The notes under the pieces: generated by a model | Databases searched by the model: none | What the model saw: only the letters and a program-made list of their open reading frames with translations | What the model was told of the DNA's origin: nothing | Position numbers and translations under genes: made by a program | DNA from: Clostridiaceae bacterium | Lineage (GTDB): Bacteria; Bacillota; Clostridia; Saccharofermentanales; UBA5734 | DNA: 5,431 nt | Assembly (NCBI GenBank): GCA_012727965.1 | Contig: JAAYFZ010000375.1 | Span: 1-5,431, forward strand | Direction of reading: 5' to 3' | In this document: piece after piece, positions 1 through 5,431 of the stretch | Layout of the letters: each line of letters starts with the position of its first letter | How positions within the stretch are numbered: position 1 is the first letter of the stretch

Positions 1-1416
1 ATTCAGGTCGCTGATATTGAAAATGCTGTCAGGATCGAAGCTGGCTATGAGTATGCACTTGCCATCATTCAGACTGACTCAGAGCAGAAGCTTTATTCCT
101 GGGGTGATAATTCACTTGGCCAGCTCGGAATTGTCCAGCCAGGCGGAGCAGGAGCTATGCGGACGCGCCCGGCAGAGGTCAAAATGCCAGCTGAATTCGC
201 TGACTACGATGCCAAACTGATGATAATAGATCAACTGACAGCAGGTTATTCTCATATATTAATGACGATGCCTGAGCAAGTATTCTTCGATGATCCGGAA
301 ACCAAAACAAGATCGTCCTCGCTAAGCGGCTATCAGCATCTACTCTCTTGGGGCAGTAATGCTTTTGGACAGCTCGGCTCAAGTCCTTCTACTCAGATCT
401 ATCTCCAGCCGAATCTAACAACAGTTGCAGCTGAAACCGGAGCAACCCTGGCTTTCGTACCTTTTGACGCTGTTGCAGCCGGCGGCAGCCATTCTCTGGT
501 CATGAGCAGTCTCGGCCAGCTTGCAGCCTCCGGCCGTGGAAATCAAGGCCAGCTCGGCACAGTATCTATAATTGACCGCAGCAGTTACACCGCTGTCGAA
601 ACAAAAGATCACATTCTGCCGGCCTGGACAGAAAACCAGTATGTATCGGCAGAATTCAATGAAGACAATGAACTGCATATAAACTGGCAACCAGCCCAAA
701 ACAATCGTAGCAAAACGATGTATCGTCTGGAAATAAAAACTGAAGATGGTAAGAGACAACTGCTTGAATGTGACGAACAAACCAGCAGGACAATACTGCA
801 TCTTGTTCCTTCCACACCTCTTGCTATAACTGTTTATGCTTATGATGAGGCCAGTGAAACGCTGCCGAACGATCAGCTAAGCCTGCTCAATGGCGCCTAT
901 CTGCCAGAAGACTATGACATTAATCTCTGGAGTGAAACCTTCGATCAGCCGTTAAGCGGAGCAACTCAAAAAATGACTGTTAAGCAAAACTGGACAGCTG
1001 ATCCTTCTGGTCTTCTGCCAGTGCCTGCTGTTCCCTGGAAACAAACCGCAGCCTACGATACAAGAGTTGAGCTTACTGTTCCACAGTCTGAAGTTCCTCT
1101 TGCAAATATAGTGATTATGATTCTGGCTACTCTCCTGATTATTGCTGCTGCGATCTGGATTGCCATAAACTTCCATAAGGAACGCTCTCTTATATATCCG
1201 CTGAAAATGCCGACAAAAATAAAAACTAGCGGTAGACGAATGAAATCCTTATTATCAGATACGACGACTAAGATAATTTATAAAACGAAGACGTCTGTCG
1301 ATCGTCTGAAACTAAAGTTCAAAAAGGATACTTCATTACCCGAAACTGATAAGGAAGCAAACGAAGAAGAAACCCCTGCGGATAAATCTGCAGTGGTTTC
1401 AGAAGATAACAAATAG
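1..1416 (+). CDS. RCC1-repeat, membrane-anchored surface protein (5' partial)
   Basis: The frame is open from base 1 to the TAG at 1414-1416, giving 471 visible residues with no start codon or signal peptide in view. Three RCC1-type repeats can be read: about residues 10-43 (YSWGDNSLGQLG), 77-126 (SWGSNAFGQLG) and 155-186 (AAGGSHSL followed by GRGNQGQLG, with the usual Trp missing). RCC1 repeats build beta-propellers that serve as protein-binding surfaces. Residues 204-288 look like a fibronectin-III-type beta sandwich (LHINWQPA, YRLEIKTEDG, LAITVYAYDE). A hydrophobic helix spans about 370-390. It is followed by an 80-residue tail that is Lys/Arg-rich to about 450 and then acidic. The inferred topology is propeller and FnIII outside, tail in the cytoplasm. 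The ATG at 157 is internal to the first repeat region and is not the start. Family assignment is fairly sure; binding partner and role are unknown. The gene converges on the DUF2207 gene 20 bases downstream. Confidence 0.85.
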   Translation: MQVADIENAVRIEAGYEYALAIIQTDSEQKLYSWGDNSLGQLGIVQPGGAGAMRTRPAEVKMPAEFADYDAKLMIIDQLTAGYSHILMTMPEQVFFDDPETKTRSSSLSGYQHLLSWGSNAFGQLGSSPSTQIYLQPNLTTVAAETGATLAFVPFDAVAAGGSHSLVMSSLGQLAASGRGNQGQLGTVSIIDRSSYTAVETKDHILPAWTENQYVSAEFNEDNELHINWQPAQNNRSKTMYRLEIKTEDGKRQLLECDEQTSRTILHLVPSTPLAITVYAYDEASETLPNDQLSLLNGAYLPEDYDINLWSETFDQPLSGATQKMTVKQNWTADPSGLLPVPAVPWKQTAAYDTRVELTVPQSEVPLANIVIMILATLLIIAAAIWIAINFHKERSLIYPLKMPTKIKTSGRRMKSLLSDTTTKIIYKTKTSVDRLKLKFKKDTSLPETDKEANEEETPADKSAVVSEDNK

Positions 1417-1436
1417 AATAGCTTAATTATAAATAA

Positions 1437-3350
1437 TCAATGATCATCCATCAGATGGAAACTCGATGACATATAGAATCCGGCAGCAAGAACCGATTCC
1501 ATTGATACCAGATCTCTGCCCAATAGACGTATCTGCTCAACAGCAGCAGCTTTTGCCGCGGCTGATAATTCTTCGCCAACTCCTGAAGACTCACCCTTTT
1601 TATTGCTCTTATCAGCAGTTGCCAGGGTCCTGTTCTGATATGTCTCAAGAAGGCCGCTGCCACAATCAGCGGAGTTTTCTTTTGCCATTGTTATCAACTG
1701 CCGCATAAATAACTTAGTGCGATTAAGAGCAACTGCATAAGGCAGCAGTTTTACTGCATCATCGCAATCAGGCAGTTTTATATCAGTCTCACTTCTGTCG
1801 AGTTCATAGAACTGGCTGAGATAACGTCGGAAGGCCAGTCCGCGGGCATACTGTTCATTGCCATAACTGGTAAGATGCCTCAGCGATAGAGCATATAGGA
1901 AGAAAACAATGGCTGGTAACAGCAACAGCATACCAACAGGTGACATCAGATAAACAGAAGCAACAATTGACAGAATCACATAGGCAGCCGCCAGTGCTTG
2001 TCCAATCAGTCGGCCATAATAACTCTTGGCCTCATCATATAGGCCATAGCCTATCATTTCTTCACTTAGCAGCTCGACAAACTGATCGTAATAGCCTCTA
2101 AATTCTTCTGAAGAACTTCTTACCTTCGCATAATCGCGCAGCTGAACAGCAGATAATGTATTTGCACCTCCGCTGGCCTTTTCGAACAGCCATTGCAGCA
2201 GGAATATCTCATATGCCTTGAATCCGGTATAGTCATTTCTATTAGCATTTAGCCAGGTAAATAACTGTCCTTCCAAACTAAGCTCTTTTCTCTTGACTAG
2301 ATCAAGGAGCGTCGACATGATAAGTCCAGCCGGTCTGCCAGTGCGCATTACCATACTCATTACAGCCGGTGGCAGCTCGATTGATTCCGGCAGATAGTAC
2401 CGGGATTTAAATGATGCGATCCCTTCGCGGTCGAAGAAGAAATAGATAAGCAGAATGAATATAAGCGCCAATACCAGCAAGAAATAGATAAGTGCCTCGA
2501 CTGATTCTCGCCAGAACATTTTATTGTCTGCCTTAGACACACGTTCCTGAGCTTCTGTTATCAATGTTTCACGAGAGGGCAAATTGGCAGAAACACCTAT
2601 TTGCTGAAAATACTCAGCCGGCATGATCATGATTGTTTCAGGGAAATCCTGAGAATTCATCTTGTCCCAGTTAGTGATCCAATGATCTACTTCCACACTG
2701 CTGGATTTTGGATCAATATCTCCCACCAAGCGCAGCCAGCTATCTTCTCCGGCAGGCTGATATGGCAGGTAATATTTAACATTGATATTTTTCAGAGGAA
2801 TGTTGTCCGGCAAAATATTGATCTGCTGGTGGACATAAGCAATCTCCTCATTTCTCTTAATCTGTTCTTCGAGTACATATTTAACAGTTATCTGATAACT
2901 GCTGCCCTGCGAAATAACGAGACTAAGACGCAGTCTGATGGATTCCTCCTGCTCTTTTTGCAGCCAGGTCATCGGACTCTGTGCCGAGGCTTCAGGGTCA
3001 CCTGGTTGCATTTCCTGCATGAGAATATTGCTCTCCTCAGCAGGCAGTTGCAGTTGATCAGGGTCAGGATTTTTTTCCGATATGATGATAGCAAGATCGC
3101 CAAGGCGGGCATTCCTCAGCCGATTAACAAACAAATCCAATTCACGCAGGTCTTCATTGAAATTGAACATGAGCTTCTCTGTCATAATTGCGCTGCCATC
3201 AGGCTGCAACTGAACAGAAACATCATAGCTCTCTACAGAATAGTCAGGTTTGCCAAGTCCGCCGGTACAACCGACGATTCCTGGCATTATTAGCAGTACA
3301 ATGAGCAGCGCACATAATACGCGATAACCCCTCAATTGACGCAAATGCAT
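1437..3350 (-). CDS. DUF2207 (YciQ-like) family membrane protein with lipoprotein-type signal
   Basis: A complete 637-residue protein; the biochemical function of DUF2207 proteins is not established. Residues 1-27 form a signal peptide (basic N-region, Leu/Ile-rich core) ending in the lipobox I-V-G-C, with Cys28 as the candidate lipidated residue. Residues 36-280 are the predicted extracellular beta-rich domain, opening YSVESYDVSVQLQPDGSA, the usual DUF2207 start. A membrane helix lies at about 284-306, followed by DREG and the family hallmark YYLPESIELPPAV with TLLDLVKRKEL (about 318-357). A helical hairpin at about 451-488 gives two more membrane segments, and LPYAVAL at 536-542 is the conserved C-terminal motif. 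The Gly/Ser-rich tail common in this family is absent; the end is instead Lys/Ser- and Ala-rich. The start at 3350 is fixed by AGGAGG four bases upstream and by the signal peptide that follows immediately. A promoter about 60 bases upstream suggests monocistronic expression. Confidence 0.88.
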   Translation of the reverse strand: MHLRQLRGYRVLCALLIVLLIMPGIVGCTGGLGKPDYSVESYDVSVQLQPDGSAIMTEKLMFNFNEDLRELDLFVNRLRNARLGDLAIIISEKNPDPDQLQLPAEESNILMQEMQPGDPEASAQSPMTWLQKEQEESIRLRLSLVISQGSSYQITVKYVLEEQIKRNEEIAYVHQQINILPDNIPLKNINVKYYLPYQPAGEDSWLRLVGDIDPKSSSVEVDHWITNWDKMNSQDFPETIMIMPAEYFQQIGVSANLPSRETLITEAQERVSKADNKMFWRESVEALIYFLLVLALIFILLIYFFFDREGIASFKSRYYLPESIELPPAVMSMVMRTGRPAGLIMSTLLDLVKRKELSLEGQLFTWLNANRNDYTGFKAYEIFLLQWLFEKASGGANTLSAVQLRDYAKVRSSSEEFRGYYDQFVELLSEEMIGYGLYDEAKSYYGRLIGQALAAAYVILSIVASVYLMSPVGMLLLLPAIVFFLYALSLRHLTSYGNEQYARGLAFRRYLSQFYELDRSETDIKLPDCDDAVKLLPYAVALNRTKLFMRQLITMAKENSADCGSGLLETYQNRTLATADKSNKKGESSGVGEELSAAAKAAAVEQIRLLGRDLVSMESVLAAGFYMSSSFHLMDDH

Positions 3351-3354
3351 ATAG

Positions 3355-3360
3355 CCTCCT
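3355..3360 (-). promoter_or_regulatory. Ribosome binding site of the DUF2207 gene
   Basis: The minus strand reads AGGAGG followed by CTAT and then the ATG at 3350. This is a full match to the anti-Shine-Dalgarno core. The four-base spacing is slightly short, but no other in-frame ATG nearby fits better. It decides the start codon of the gene. Confidence 0.82.
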
Positions 3361-3410
3361 GATCGATCAAACTGGAATTTAGCATATACCTAGGATATTC
3401 GCTTCAGAAC

Positions 3411-3441
3411 ATTATATCACAGGACTGGAAATCGTCACCAA
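3411..3441 (-). promoter_or_regulatory. Probable extended -10 promoter of the DUF2207 gene
   Basis: On the minus strand, TGATATAAT gives a perfect extended -10 (TG-N-TATAAT), with the TATAAT at 3416-3411. The -35 is poor: TTGGTG at 3441-3436 leaves a 19-base spacer, and TGGTGA one base further leaves 18. An extended -10 can compensate for a weak -35. Transcription would start near 3404, giving a leader of about 54 bases before the ATG. The weak -35 abuts the U-tract of the upstream tRNA terminator. Confidence 0.55.
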
Positions 3442-3482
3442 AAACAAACCACCTGCGGTGTGTATATGACACTGCAGGTGGT
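3440..3482 (-). terminator. Rho-independent terminator of the tRNA-Ala gene
   Basis: A 14-bp stem pairs 3482-3469 with 3461-3448 on the minus strand. It includes one G-U pair, has a core of nine uninterrupted pairs (ACCACCTGC with its complement), and closes a 7-base loop. The stem runs into the T-rich stretch TTTGTTTTT ending at 3440. It begins 8 bases after the CCA end of the tRNA. On the plus strand no T-tract follows the hairpin, so termination should be one-directional. Confidence 0.82.
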
Positions 3483-3490
3483 ATAATTTC

Positions 3491-3566
3491 TGGTGGAGAC
3501 GAAGAGGATCGAACTCTCGACCTTACGGATGCGAACCGTACGCTCTCCCAGCTGAGCTACGTCCCC
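3491..3566 (-). tRNA. tRNA-Ala (anticodon CGC)
   Basis: The 76 bases on the minus strand fold into a complete cloverleaf. The acceptor stem is GGGGACG/CGTCTCC with a G3:U70 wobble, the main alanine identity element. The D-arm is GCTC/GAGC with G18-G19. The anticodon stem is TACGG/CCGTA with loop TTCGCAT, placing anticodon CGC at 3533-3531 to read GCG. The variable loop has five bases. The T-arm is GAGAG/CTCTT with loop TTCGATC. Discriminator A73 and a genome-encoded CCA complete the 3' end. Every arm has its standard length, so this appears functional. It is a single-gene unit with its own promoter and terminator, not part of a tRNA or rRNA cluster in this window. Confidence 0.97.
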
Positions 3567-3570
3567 ATAT

Positions 3571-3600
3571 AGTGAGATTATAGTTTTGCCTAATCTCTCT
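3571..3600. repeat. 10-bp inverted repeat spanning the tRNA promoter core (possible operator)
   Basis: The arms AGTGAGATTA (3571-3580) and TAATCTCTCT (3591-3600) are reverse complements at 9 of 10 positions, with a 10-base spacer. Arm centres are 20 bp apart, about two helical turns. The left arm overlaps the TATAAT and the right arm ends at the first -35 base. The geometry would suit a dimeric DNA-binding protein, but no regulator is encoded here and the repeat may be chance. Confidence 0.4.
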
Positions 3601-3605
3601 GTCAA
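3577..3605 (-). promoter_or_regulatory. Consensus housekeeping-sigma promoter of the tRNA-Ala gene
   Basis: On the minus strand, TTGACA (3605-3600) and TATAAT (3582-3577) are both perfect consensus hexamers separated by exactly 17 bases. Transcription is expected to start near the A at 3570, only about four bases before the mature tRNA 5' end. An A/T-rich stretch just upstream of the -35 could act as an UP element. This agrees with the strong expression expected of a stable RNA gene. Confidence 0.9.
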
Positions 3606-3618
3606 TTAAATCATTTTT

Positions 3619-3624
3619 GAAGGG
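3619..3624 (+). promoter_or_regulatory. Probable ribosome binding site of the amidohydrolase gene
   Basis: GAAGGG lies directly against the ATG at 3625, leaving no spacing for that start, and 12 bases before the in-frame ATG at 3637. The second spacing is long but workable, so this site favours 3637 as the start. No better Shine-Dalgarno sequence is visible upstream. Confidence 0.4.
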
Positions 3625-3636
3625 ATGACTGAAACC

Positions 3637-4500
3637 ATGACACTTGATTATTATGAAATAGATCTGGAGAAAAATAAGCATAATCTGAATAAGCTTTCTG
3701 GTCTTCAGGATATTATCGATATACATGCACATATATTCCCGGAGAAGATCGCGGCACGTGCCGTTGATTCAATCGGTAGCTTCTATCAGCTTGATCTCTC
3801 TGGCGACGGCACAGCTGCCTCTCTGGTTGCTGCAAATGATAAGGCCGGTGTCACACGCTCTCTGGTCTTCTCAACCGCTACTGTCAAAAGCCAGGTCGAA
3901 CCTATCAACAAATTCCTGTCTGCCAGACAAAGCGAACACAGTTCGCTGACAGCTTTTGGTACTTTGCATCCAGCACAATCAGCTGTCGAGATAAATGAGA
4001 CTTTGGCCAGTTTCGAACTGCTGGGGTTGAAGGGTATTAAACTGCATCCGGATTTTCAGCAAATCGAAGCGAACTCCGATTTTGTTCTTGAGCTGGCAGC
4101 TCAGGCTGGACCACGCTATCCAATCTTGATTCATGCCGGTGACTGGCGCTATGACTTCTCCGGCCCGGACAGAATTGCTGATTTGGCCGCAAAAAGACCC
4201 GACTGCACTATCATCGCCGCACATTTTGGCGGTTGGAGCCAATGGCAAGATGCCTTGGCAGTGCTGTCAGGTCTTGATAACCTTTATGTTGATACAAGCA
4301 GTTCTATGGCTTTTGTCTCACCGGAACAGATCGTCGACTTGATTCGCGGTTTCGGCAGCAAGCATGTACTATTTGGATCAGATTTTCCGATGTGGCAGCC
4401 CTATGAGGAGCTTATCAGATTGACCAGTCTGCCGCTTACACAGGCTGAGCTGGAAAATATTGTCTGTTACAATGCCTGTTCTCTTCTTAAGCTTTCCTGA
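3637..4500 (+). CDS. Metal-dependent hydrolase, amidohydrolase_2 family
   Basis: A 287-residue protein with the TIM-barrel amidohydrolase pattern in the usual order. It shows IDIHAHIFP (metal ligands His30 and His32), GIKLHPDFQ (Lys135, His137), LIHAGD (His166), AAHFGG (His196), the strand LYVDTSS, and LFGSDFPMW (Asp249). These are the residues that hold one or two divalent metals and activate water for hydrolysis or decarboxylation in this family. No signal peptide or membrane helix is seen, so it should be cytoplasmic. Length is normal for the family and no key residue is missing. Substrate cannot be read from sequence; TatD-like and ACMSD-like enzymes share the fold. The start is ambiguous: 3637 has GAAGGG 12 bases upstream, while the in-frame ATG at 3625 adds four residues but touches the same GAAGGG. 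The gene diverges from tRNA-Ala, and its last 34 bases overlap the ligase gene on the other strand. No clear promoter of its own was found. Confidence 0.88.
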   Translation: MTLDYYEIDLEKNKHNLNKLSGLQDIIDIHAHIFPEKIAARAVDSIGSFYQLDLSGDGTAASLVAANDKAGVTRSLVFSTATVKSQVEPINKFLSARQSEHSSLTAFGTLHPAQSAVEINETLASFELLGLKGIKLHPDFQQIEANSDFVLELAAQAGPRYPILIHAGDWRYDFSGPDRIADLAAKRPDCTIIAAHFGGWSQWQDALAVLSGLDNLYVDTSSSMAFVSPEQIVDLIRGFGSKHVLFGSDFPMWQPYEELIRLTSLPLTQAELENIVCYNACSLLKLS

Positions 4501-5431
4501 CGTTCCAGCTCGACATAATCTATTTTGCCGACCTTTGTACGGGGCAGATCAGTACAGAATTCAATCTCACGGGGCTGGGCATACTTGATCAGATGCTTCT
4601 CAGCGGCCTGTTGTATGCTCTTTTTGAGGGCTTCCTGATCAGCCTGATCATCCTCAGGCACGACGAAGAGCTTAACCACCTGCATCTTATAAGGATGAGG
4701 CACACCGATAGCACAGGCCATGCTTATGCCTGGCACTGCTACGACCACATCCTCTATCTGAGAAGGGAATACAGGTACACCTGAAACCTTGAGAATCCTT
4801 TTGAGTCTCTGAACAAAATGGAAATAACCATCCTGATCCATGAAGCCGAAATCACCAGTATGAACCCAGTTCAGACCATCCTGATGCTTATGTATGGCTT
4901 CTGCTGTTGCCTCTTCATCATTGAGATAACCCAACATGATCGTAGGCGCATGAACACAGAATTCACCCTCCTGACCAGGCTCGAGCTCATTTTCTGTACC
5001 CATCTCAACTACCTTCATCAGCACATCTGCCAGCGGCAGGCCTACTGTACCTGGTCTTGAGTCAAGCTCAGGATTGACTGCACAGACAGTGACTGTTTCA
5101 GTCAGTCCATAACCTTCACGAAGTACTATGCTGCCGCCACGCTCTTTGACAAAACGATCGAATCGCTCTTTTAGGTCTATCGGCAGAGTATCACCACCGC
5201 AAAATACAGCCTTAAGACATGACAGATCCGCCTTGGCAAGTCCAGGGTTTTTCAGTATGCCCTCGAAAAGCGTCGGAACAGCCGCGATAAATGAAGGTTT
5301 GTTTTTAATAATTACCTGAGCCAAAACATCAGGCGAAAACTGCGGTACGAGAATCGAGCACATGCCATTTGCCAGCATCGTATGCAAACCCATGCAGAGG
5401 CCGAAGCCGTGGAAAAGAGGCAGTATAGTAA
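4467..5431 (-). CDS. AMP-forming acyl-CoA synthetase/ligase (N-terminus cut by the window edge)
   Basis: The visible 320 residues are the C-terminal part of a class I adenylate-forming enzyme, usually about 500-560 residues long. Such enzymes activate a carboxylic acid with ATP to an acyl-AMP and then transfer it to CoA or another thiol. The frame is open to the right edge: residues 1-10 read TILPLFHGFG, a typical family segment, so the ATG at 5393 is internal. Visible motifs are GGDTLP (about 78-83), YGLTE (107-111), the ATP-ribose Asp193 in HTGD, the hinge region RLKRILKVSG (208-217, with Gln before the Arg where Gly or Asp is usual), and the catalytic Lys302 in PRTKVGK. The P-loop-like motif near the N-terminus is off-window. 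A long- or medium-chain fatty acid substrate is plausible but unproven. The stop TAA lies 34 bases inside the convergent amidohydrolase gene. Confidence 0.9.
   Translation of the reverse strand, partial: TILPLFHGFGLCMGLHTMLANGMCSILVPQFSPDVLAQVIIKNKPSFIAAVPTLFEGILKNPGLAKADLSCLKAVFCGGDTLPIDLKERFDRFVKERGGSIVLREGYGLTETVTVCAVNPELDSRPGTVGLPLADVLMKVVEMGTENELEPGQEGEFCVHAPTIMLGYLNDEEATAEAIHKHQDGLNWVHTGDFGFMDQDGYFHFVQRLKRILKVSGVPVFPSQIEDVVVAVPGISMACAIGVPHPYKMQVVKLFVVPEDDQADQEALKKSIQQAAEKHLIKYAQPREIEFCTDLPRTKVGKIDYVELERQESLRREQAL

Noticed and set aside
415..801. 128-residue minus-strand ORF opposite the RCC1 gene
   Set aside because: It is Cys-rich without domain logic and antisense to clear RCC1 and FnIII coding sequence.
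1336..1350. LPETD in the C-terminal tail, resembling a sortase LPXTG signal
   Set aside because: The fifth residue is Asp, not Gly, and the motif follows the membrane helix instead of preceding it, so it would lie in the cytoplasm.
2601..3293. 230-residue plus-strand ORF opposite the DUF2207 gene
   Set aside because: It is fully antisense to a well-supported protein, shows no recognisable motif, and has no ribosome binding site. It is best explained as a shadow frame.
3360..3369. Perfect 10-bp palindrome TGATCGATCA next to the DUF2207 ribosome binding site
   Set aside because: It is short, built of repeated GATC, and expected by chance in a window this size. No second copy was seen in the leader.
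3482..3487. Plus-strand TATAAT that could drive transcription toward the amidohydrolase gene
   Set aside because: The sequence 17 bases upstream is a poor -35 (TGTGTA), and the transcript would run antisense through the tRNA. It arises from the foot of the terminator stem.
3523..3732. Minus-strand ORF of 69 residues ending in GRSSAGRA
   Set aside because: Its C-terminal part is a translation of the tRNA-Ala gene itself, a familiar artefact. It also crosses the tRNA promoter and the amidohydrolase start.
5391..5393. ATG at 5393 as the start of the acyl-CoA ligase
   Set aside because: The frame stays open to the window edge and the upstream codons encode conserved family sequence, so this is an internal Met.

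Overview
The window looks like ordinary chromosome from an anaerobic, Clostridia-like Bacillota. This is an inference from moderate GC (judged by eye, not counted), a strong AGGAGG ribosome binding site, consensus housekeeping-sigma promoters, a CCA-encoding tRNA and the protein families present. I could not place it to genus. No phage, transposon, CRISPR array, toxin-antitoxin pair or recognisable defence system is visible.

Layout, left to right. (1) 1-1416, plus strand: the 3' part of a surface protein with RCC1-type beta-propeller repeats, a fibronectin-III-like segment, one membrane helix and a basic-then-acidic tail. Its start lies outside the window. (2) 1437-3350, minus strand: a complete DUF2207 (YciQ-like) membrane protein with an apparent lipoprotein signal peptide. 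It converges on gene 1 with a 20-base gap. (3) 3351-3636: the main non-coding stretch. From right to left on the minus strand it holds a TTGACA-N17-TATAAT promoter, a tRNA-Ala(CGC) gene, a strong intrinsic terminator, and then the promoter and leader of the DUF2207 gene. A 10-bp inverted repeat with a 10-base spacer covers the tRNA promoter core. (4) 3637-4500, plus strand: a metal-dependent amidohydrolase (amidohydrolase_2 family), divergent from the tRNA. (5) 4467-5431, minus strand: the C-terminal part of an AMP-forming acyl-CoA ligase. Its N-terminus is cut by the window edge, and its 3' end overlaps the amidohydrolase 3' end by 34 bases.

How the genes relate: strand alternates at every gene boundary except tRNA to DUF2207, so no two protein genes shown here form an operon. 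The tRNA is a self-contained transcription unit. Genes 1 and 2 both encode membrane-anchored proteins with predicted extracellular regions, but nothing shows that they cooperate. The amidohydrolase and the ligase are both small-molecule enzymes, and their substrates cannot be read from the sequence. The points most worth a second look are the inverted repeat over the tRNA promoter, the RCC1/FnIII/membrane architecture, and the overlapping convergent 3' ends.
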